This document shows positions 4,758 to 8,983 of a stretch of DNA of 8,983 nucleotides, piece by piece. Below the pieces are notes generated by a model. The model had not been told where the DNA came from. It ran no database searches and saw only the letters and a program-made list of their open reading frames with translations. This stretch comes from Promethearchaeota archaeon (lineage in GTDB: Archaea; Asgardarchaeota; Lokiarchaeia; Sigynarchaeales; SOKP01), in contig SDNN01000117.1 of NCBI GenBank assembly GCA_004524425.1, positions 1-8,983 of the forward strand. Reading direction: 5' to 3'. The position numbers and the translations under genes were made by a program. Every line of letters begins with the position of its first letter. Positions within the stretch are counted from its first letter, which is position 1.

Positions 4758-5783
4758 ATGGCCATGTTGAGCTATATTATCATGTTTCTTTCATTAGGCT
4801 TTATTGGACTCTATTTTGGTTCTAAATTAGTAATTATTGGATTAGAAGATATCGCAAATCACCTTGGAATGAGTCACCTAATGGTTGGATTGACAATTCT
4901 AGCAATTGGAACCAGCTTGCCGGAAATCGCGGTTAGTGTTATAGGAGGGCTTGATAAACTGTCGGGGATTGCTACGAATATTGATGGAATTGTAATTGGA
5001 AACAAGGTTGGATCTTTCATGATACAAATTACTCTCATATTAGGTATTTTAGGATTAAGTCAATCAATTTTTGTAAGCAAGTGGGTTTTAAAGAGGGAAG
5101 GTTCAATGTTATTCATTTCTCTCTTTATCTTTTTCATTTTTTCCATTGATGGAGTCATTAATCGCATTGAAGGGCTAATCATGATGATCATATACTTCAT
5201 CTATTTGCTATTGATCATAAAAAGTGAAAGAAGAATCGAACGAAAAAAAGAAGGTGAAGAATTTTATATAAAAGAAGAATTAGAACAAGACTATTTCGAA
5301 CCCATGGAAAAAATACTTAAAGAATCGACGTTAAAACAAGACATTGGAATTTTCCTTCTTGGTCTTGTTATTTTACTCGTGGCCGCAGAAATTACCGTTC
5401 TCGCTGCAATTGAACTGGCGGTTGAGTTAAGAATTCCTCCAAATGTGATTGGAATATTAATTGTTGGACTGGGCACGAGTTTACCTGAACTAACCGCAGA
5501 CTTAACCGCATTACGTAGAAGATCGGAAGGAATTGCGGTAGGAGATATTTTAGGATCAAATATTTGCGATATGCTTTTAGCCACGGGATCAGGGGCTATT
5601 ATTTCAGAATTTAGTGTCGCACCCGTGATACTTTTTTTTGATCTCCCCATGCTTCTCATCGCAGTTAGTTTGGCCTATATCTTTTTATGGACAGAAAAAA
5701 CTCTTAAAAAATGGGAGGCATTAATATTAATCGGTTTTTTCGGTTTTTATGTAATTATTAAACTTTTATATTTTCAAATTTAA
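4758..5783 (+). CDS. CaCA-family Na+(K+ or H+)/Ca2+ antiporter
   Basis: This 341-aa integral membrane protein has the two inverted halves of the cation/Ca2+ exchanger family (YrbG/NCX_Mj type, usual length about 300-350 aa). The alpha-1 repeat has GTSLPE (51-56) and a GNKVGS segment (81-86). The alpha-2 repeat has GTSLPE (239-244) and GDILGSNICD (262-271). The acidic residues Glu56 and Glu244 match the ion-binding glutamates. About ten hydrophobic segments are visible, separated by a charged cytoplasmic loop at roughly 155-195 that is rich in Glu, Lys and Arg. The family exports Ca2+ against influx of Na+ or another cation. The second half of alpha-1 is unusual: GSFMIQ replaces the usual GSNIFN, so a polar Asn of the ion site is Gln90 here. 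The driving ion cannot be told from sequence. The gene has its own promoter and SD. Confidence 0.9.
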   Translation: MAMLSYIIMFLSLGFIGLYFGSKLVIIGLEDIANHLGMSHLMVGLTILAIGTSLPEIAVSVIGGLDKLSGIATNIDGIVIGNKVGSFMIQITLILGILGLSQSIFVSKWVLKREGSMLFISLFIFFIFSIDGVINRIEGLIMMIIYFIYLLLIIKSERRIERKKEGEEFYIKEELEQDYFEPMEKILKESTLKQDIGIFLLGLVILLVAAEITVLAAIELAVELRIPPNVIGILIVGLGTSLPELTADLTALRRRSEGIAVGDILGSNICDMLLATGSGAIISEFSVAPVILFFDLPMLLIAVSLAYIFLWTEKTLKKWEALILIGFFGFYVIIKLLYFQI

Positions 5784-5791
5784 TTTGAAAA
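5771..5791. repeat. Perfect 21-nt palindrome over the exchanger stop codon
   Basis: TTTTCAAATT (5771-5780) and AATTTGAAAA (5782-5791) are exact reverse complements around a central T. The stop codon TAA (5781-5783) sits at the centre. No T-tract follows directly, so a classical intrinsic terminator is not evident. It could protect the mRNA 3' end or bind a dimeric protein. Confidence 0.5.
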
Positions 5792-5796
5792 AATGT

Positions 5797-5811
5797 TAAT
5801 AGCTGCTATTA
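5797..5811. repeat. Perfect 15-nt palindrome upstream of the MoxR gene
   Basis: TAATAGC (5797-5803) and GCTATTA (5805-5811) are exact reverse complements around a central T. It lies about 100 nt before the MoxR start and only 5 nt after the longer palindrome. It has the size and symmetry of an operator for a homodimeric regulator, though no regulator gene is next to it. Confidence 0.4.
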
Positions 5812-5870
5812 GAGAAGATCAATTCAAGTTTTCAATAGAAAGAAAAATTATATTATCATGGTTTTATATT

Positions 5871-5879
5871 ATTTAAATA
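5871..5879 (+). promoter_or_regulatory. Candidate TATA element of the MoxR-like gene
   Basis: ATTTAAATA is centred 38 nt before the ATG at 5913. Initiation near 5902 would leave a short leader holding GTGAG (5906-5910), a weak SD. TTTATATT at 5863-5870 is an alternative. Confidence 0.3.
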
Positions 5880-5912
5880 AAAATAGATCTTGAATTAGAA
5901 CTAAGTGAGCAC

Positions 5913-6806
5913 ATGGCTGAAAAAATAACTATTTCTGGAGTGGATCTTTTACTTTCTGAACCTGCTGAGATTGACATGGAGTGGGTAGGAAATGAGGAAG
6001 TAATTAATGAATTGAAAGCGGCATGGTTGCTTGTTGATGAAGATGATCTTCCGCTAAATCCTAGAATACTAGGAAAACCTGGTGTTGGTAAAACCACTTT
6101 AGCATATGCAACCGGAAAGAAATTGAATAAACCAGTATATATTTTTCAATGTACCATGGATACCAGACCAGAGGATTTGTTAATAAGTCCGGTCATCTCT
6201 TCTGGTAACAAGATTGCCTATGTTGCAAGTTCATTGGTATCTGCAATGATAAAAGGAGGCGTGTGTCTCTTAGATGAAGGAAATCGCATGTCAGAAAAAA
6301 GTTGGGCATCGCTTGCTCCATTAATGGATAAAAGAAGATATGTAGATTCCATTATCGCGGGGGTAAGAATCTATGCGCATGAAGATTTTCGGATGTGTGT
6401 CACCATGAACAGCGACAGCAGCACGTATGAAATTCCTGAATACATTTCTTCACGATTACAACCAAAAATCACCGTTGAGTTCCCTAATAGAGCAGATGAG
6501 ATTAAAATTCTTTCATATAATGTTCCGTTTACATCTGACGAGATCTTAGAATATTGCGTGGATTTTCTTCAAAATGCCCACTTGCACGAGGAGCCATATA
6601 CCGTGAGAGAAGGAATCAACATTATCAGGTATTACATGAAAAATCGGGTATTACAGAAAAAAGATATAAACCATTTAGACAAGAAAGAATTTAAATTTGC
6701 CATTCTCCACGTTTTAGAGCCTATTGCTTTAAGATATTGCTCCGATGAATATGAAGAATTTGCAAAAATGGATGAAAATGAAGAATTTCAAGATGATTTG
6801 TTTTAA
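5913..6806 (+). CDS. MoxR-like AAA+ ATPase
   Basis: This 297-aa single AAA+ module is of the MoxR/CbbQ/GvpN (AAA_5) type. It has an N-terminal VGNEEVI segment (25-31), Walker A GKPGVGKT (54-61), Walker B VCLLDE (117-122) followed by GNR, sensor 1 VTMNS with Asn166, the arginine finger region SSRLQP with Arg181, and a sensor 2-like TVRE with Arg232. All catalytic elements are present, so it should assemble as an ATP-driven ring. MoxR proteins usually remodel partners through a VWA-domain protein encoded next to them. None is seen in this window. The downstream plus-strand genes are instead a zinc-ribbon membrane protein and a TraB/ChaN/TIKI-like protein, the latter a class that accompanies MoxR ATPases in some bacterial clusters. 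The C-terminal tail is strongly acidic (DENEEFQDDLF). The substrate is unknown. Confidence 0.88.
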   Translation: MAEKITISGVDLLLSEPAEIDMEWVGNEEVINELKAAWLLVDEDDLPLNPRILGKPGVGKTTLAYATGKKLNKPVYIFQCTMDTRPEDLLISPVISSGNKIAYVASSLVSAMIKGGVCLLDEGNRMSEKSWASLAPLMDKRRYVDSIIAGVRIYAHEDFRMCVTMNSDSSTYEIPEYISSRLQPKITVEFPNRADEIKILSYNVPFTSDEILEYCVDFLQNAHLHEEPYTVREGINIIRYYMKNRVLQKKDINHLDKKEFKFAILHVLEPIALRYCSDEYEEFAKMDENEEFQDDLF

Positions 6807-6854
6807 AGAAAGCATGATTAACGGCTTCTTTTCTATTCTTATTTGATCAAGGAA

Positions 6855-6878
6855 TTTTTTCAATAATTTTACTTTCTT
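6855..6878 (+). terminator. Candidate T-tract terminator after the MoxR-like gene
   Basis: T runs at 6855-6860 and 6867-6870 plus a following T-rich stretch lie about 50 nt after the MoxR stop codon and ahead of the next presumed promoter. Termination without a hairpin is normal in archaea. The call rests only on base composition. Confidence 0.3.
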
Positions 6879-6940
6879 GAATATCGGTCTCCTAAAATTT
6901 TATATTAACCAACGATATATTTAACAAGAAAATTACACTA

Positions 6941-6950
6941 TTATTTAAAA
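6941..6950 (+). promoter_or_regulatory. Candidate TATA element of the zinc-ribbon membrane protein gene
   Basis: TTATTTAAAA is centred about 32 nt before the ATG at 6979, suggesting a very short leader. Another AT element, GATATATTTAA at 6914-6924, is also possible. Confidence 0.35.
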
Positions 6951-6978
6951 ACCTGAAAACATAAAAAAGTGAAAAAAA

Positions 6979-7713
6979 ATGTCGAGTGGAAATTTAAATA
7001 AAGAATTCGTAGATTTTGGCAATAGGATATATGTGATCGCCATTCTGACGCTTTTGAATTTCATATTGAGTATCGTAGGAATTTTCGTTCCGCTAGTTGG
7101 CTTCGTTGCTCTTATCTTTAGCCTGATCATAATCATTTACTTCTTGTTAGTGCTTGGAAACGCGAATAGAGCGGGCCAAATTCTTTCAAATCAGGATTTA
7201 CTAAATTTTCGGCCTAGATTCCTCTGGGGAACTATTATTAGATTCGGCGGACAGGTATTAATAAGCTTTAGCACGTGGGGGGATCTCACAACTTTTTTGA
7301 TAATGTTACTTATCGGAATTGCTCTTATAATCATAGGTTCCATATTAAGATACATGGCATGGAGTGGCTTGCAGGTTTTCTTCGAGACAAATACTCAATT
7401 ATTTCCTCAAAACATAAGCATTGATGGAAGTAAAGGATCTAAATATTGTAAATATGCCACAATTCTTGACATGACCATTATACTTTCCATTATTGGAGAA
7501 ATTCTAAGGATATTTGGTTACTTTAAATTAGCATCAACAAAGAATTTGGCTGGAACTTCAGCTCAACCAGCGTATCAACCAACAGTATCTCAGCCAGCTC
7601 CTACACCTGCAGCCCCAGTAACCACAACAGCATCAAATTTCTGCCCCAATTGCGGAAGCCCCACTGTTTCAGGAGCAAAATATTGTCCTAATTGTGGGTC
7701 TGATCTCAGTTAA
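6979..7713 (+). CDS. Multispanning membrane protein with C-terminal zinc ribbon (DUF996-like)
   Basis: This is a 244-aa protein. Hydrophobic segments at roughly 17-35, 36-58, 85-98, 104-122 and 162-183 suggest four or five membrane spans. The arrangement resembles archaeal DUF996 proteins. A Pro/Ala/Thr/Gln-rich flexible linker (about 190-219) leads to a short zinc ribbon with two CPNCG knuckles (Cys222, Cys225, Cys236, Cys239; 10 residues between pairs), ending four residues before the C-terminus. Such tails on membrane proteins are common in archaea and are thought to mediate protein contacts on the cytoplasmic side. The gene sits between the MoxR-like ATPase and the TIKI/ChaN-like gene on the same strand, with separate candidate promoters. 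A membrane adaptor role for the neighbouring ATPase is possible but unproven. The specific function is not recognised. Confidence 0.78.
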   Translation: MSSGNLNKEFVDFGNRIYVIAILTLLNFILSIVGIFVPLVGFVALIFSLIIIIYFLLVLGNANRAGQILSNQDLLNFRPRFLWGTIIRFGGQVLISFSTWGDLTTFLIMLLIGIALIIIGSILRYMAWSGLQVFFETNTQLFPQNISIDGSKGSKYCKYATILDMTIILSIIGEILRIFGYFKLASTKNLAGTSAQPAYQPTVSQPAPTPAAPVTTTASNFCPNCGSPTVSGAKYCPNCGSDLS

Positions 7714-7738
7714 AAGTAGATACAATTAATAGTAAATA

Positions 7739-7763
7739 TTTTTTTCAATTTTTCTTTTTTTTT
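7739..7763 (+). terminator. T-tract terminator after the zinc-ribbon gene
   Basis: Three T runs of 7, 5 and 9 bases (7739-7745, 7749-7753, 7755-7763) follow the stop codon by about 25 nt. This is the strongest poly-T signal in the window and fits archaeal U-tract termination. Confidence 0.55.
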
Positions 7764-7835
7764 CAATTGACTTAAATGAAGAAATTATATTATATTCAAG
7801 ATTATTAAAAATGTTAGATTTTAATTTCTAGACGG

Positions 7836-7847
7836 ATATAAAATAAT
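7836..7847 (+). promoter_or_regulatory. Candidate TATA box of the TIKI/ChaN-like gene
   Basis: ATATAAAATAAT is centred about 28 nt before the ATG at 7869. There is no SD in the short space that follows, so a leaderless or near-leaderless transcript is likely. Confidence 0.45.
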
Positions 7848-7868
7848 TCTAATCATTACCAAGATAAA

Positions 7869-8983
7869 ATGGATGACATACCGTATCTTAAATTTAAAAA
7901 CCTTTACATAATTCCTACATTTCATTCGAGGCTTGAGTTTACTAAGCTTGTCAGGAAAGCTTATTTCATGATATTCCCCGATGTGATTTGCGTTGAGTTG
8001 CCAGATAACATCAGAGACGAGGTAATTGAAGGAATAAATAGACTTCCGTATCTTTCATTAATAGCATATGCTGATACATTAAATCCTACAAAATTAAATT
8101 TTGTCCCGATAGACCCTGGAGATTCCATAATAGAAGCCACACGCACCGGGCTCGATTATGAGATCCCGATTGAATTCATTGATTTATCGGTAAAAGACTA
8201 CATGCCACCTGCTTTTAAGCTCCCCGATGATTATTCCATTAATAAACTTGGTTTAAAATTGTTTTATGAAAAAGTATCTGAATATTTTGAGGAAGATTTT
8301 TGGAAGAAAAAGAATAAATTAAGGGATAAAATTAATTTAGAGGATTTTATTCAGAACCAAGATATTGATCAACTAAATGAAGAGGAAGCTTCCTTCCAAA
8401 AAGATATTTTAAGAGAAAAGTACATGGCAAGCCATCTCCATCGAATGATGCCCCTCTATAATCGTATCTTGTTCGTTGTTGGAATGGGACATTGGGAAAA
8501 TATACGCTATTTCTTAGAAAATCCGGAGAAAATTGAAAATGTGGATTTTAACCTAATTCCACATGAATTTGTTAAGATTTATAATATTAAAAGTTCTGAT
8601 GCGAGATTTCTTTTGCGAGAATTACCATATAATACCCATAAATGGCTTAAATTCAGAAAGAGATATTCTAAAACCAAATTGGATATTATTGACACTCCTG
8701 ATGAGCTTTTCAAAATTTTAGATTCATATAGTAAAAAAGATAACGTGAGAAAAATTCTTTTAAAATCTAAATATCTCTATGAGGAAGAATTTAAAGAATT
8801 TGTTGATCTCCACAAATTAAAAACGCTCTTTCAATATACAAGAAATCTTTCACTCACGGAAAAAAGATTATTACCAAATCTCACGCAATTATTAATTTCT
8901 TCTAAGAATATTGTTGATGATGATTATGCTTGGAAGGTGTTTGATATCGCTACGAAATACCCCCATGACGATGAAAGTCAAAA
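7869..8983 (+). CDS. TraB/ChaN/TIKI-superfamily protein, possibly DUF5682-like (C-terminus beyond window)
   Basis: An uninterrupted frame runs from the ATG at 7869 to the window end (371 codons plus 2 nt). An in-frame stop at 7839 lies just upstream, so this ATG is the first possible one. Residues 11-45 (NLYIIPTFHS ... PDVICVELP) give the N-terminal His19 and Glu44 of the TraB/PrgY-ChaN-TIKI fold. IDLSVKDYMPP (104-114), REKYMASHL (182-190) and VVGMGHW (203-209, His208) complete the pattern of conserved Arg and second G-x-G-H motif. The family includes metal-dependent proteases (TIKI) and haem- or erythromycin-acting relatives. The layout, with FIDL and REKYMA before the second His motif, recalls the DUF5682 proteins found with MoxR ATPases and VWA proteins in bacteria. 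The MoxR-like gene two positions upstream fits this. The first motif lacks the usual Gly (PTFH). The part after residue 240 is helical, charged and not recognised. Confidence 0.68.
   Translation, partial: MDDIPYLKFKNLYIIPTFHSRLEFTKLVRKAYFMIFPDVICVELPDNIRDEVIEGINRLPYLSLIAYADTLNPTKLNFVPIDPGDSIIEATRTGLDYEIPIEFIDLSVKDYMPPAFKLPDDYSINKLGLKLFYEKVSEYFEEDFWKKKNKLRDKINLEDFIQNQDIDQLNEEEASFQKDILREKYMASHLHRMMPLYNRILFVVGMGHWENIRYFLENPEKIENVDFNLIPHEFVKIYNIKSSDARFLLRELPYNTHKWLKFRKRYSKTKLDIIDTPDELFKILDSYSKKDNVRKILLKSKYLYEEEFKEFVDLHKLKTLFQYTRNLSLTEKRLLPNLTQLLISSKNIVDDDYAWKVFDIATKYPHDDESQ

Noticed and set aside
5291..5659. A 122-codon open frame antisense to the exchanger gene
   Set aside because: It lies entirely inside a well-supported gene, its product resembles no family, and no promoter or ribosome site is apparent. 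It is a shadow frame.
7961..8146. A 61-codon open frame on the minus strand inside the TIKI/ChaN-like gene
   Set aside because: The plus-strand frame runs uninterrupted for over 370 codons with family motifs, so the antisense frame is incidental.

Overview
The window looks like chromosomal DNA of an Asgard archaeon, most likely of the Lokiarchaeia type, though the exact lineage is inferred and not proven. The evidence is a strongly AT-rich sequence, three Rab/Ras-like small GTPase genes within 4.5 kb, TATA-box-like promoters placed 24-32 nt before start codons (short-leader or leaderless mRNAs), T-tract terminators, and family choices common in archaea (PPC/DUF296, V4R, a CaCA exchanger, and a zinc-ribbon membrane protein). 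No tRNA, rRNA, CRISPR array or insertion sequence was seen.

Left part (1-2128, minus strand). A tightly packed cluster is read from right to left: a PPC/DUF296 protein, a Rab-like GTPase, a V4R (Bet3/TRAPP-fold) protein, and a second Rab-like GTPase that runs off the left edge. This last gene carries a 30-nt insertion with three in-frame stop codons exactly inside its P-loop, between the Lys and the Thr of GKT. Removing those 30 nt restores a perfect P-loop. The insertion also forms a quasi-palindromic hairpin with the adjacent coding sequence. This is the oddest structure in the window.

Middle (2129-4498). A 346-nt divergent intergenic region leads to a plus-strand sulfatase/alkaline-phosphatase-superfamily hydrolase that has Thr at the position normally occupied by Cys or Ser. 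It converges on a third Rab-like GTPase on the minus strand, which resembles the interrupted one.

Right part (4499-8983, plus strand). This part holds a CaCA-type cation/Ca2+ exchanger with a structured leader, a MoxR-like AAA+ ATPase, a multispanning membrane protein with a C-terminal zinc ribbon, and a partial gene at the right edge (from 7869) for a TraB/ChaN/TIKI-superfamily protein. That last protein resembles the DUF5682 type that accompanies MoxR ATPases in bacteria.

Two functional themes are plausible. One is a GTPase module in which a TRAPP-fold V4R protein sits between two Rab-like GTPases. The other is a MoxR plus TIKI/ChaN-like module with a membrane zinc-ribbon protein between them. 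Both are inferred from gene order and motifs only.
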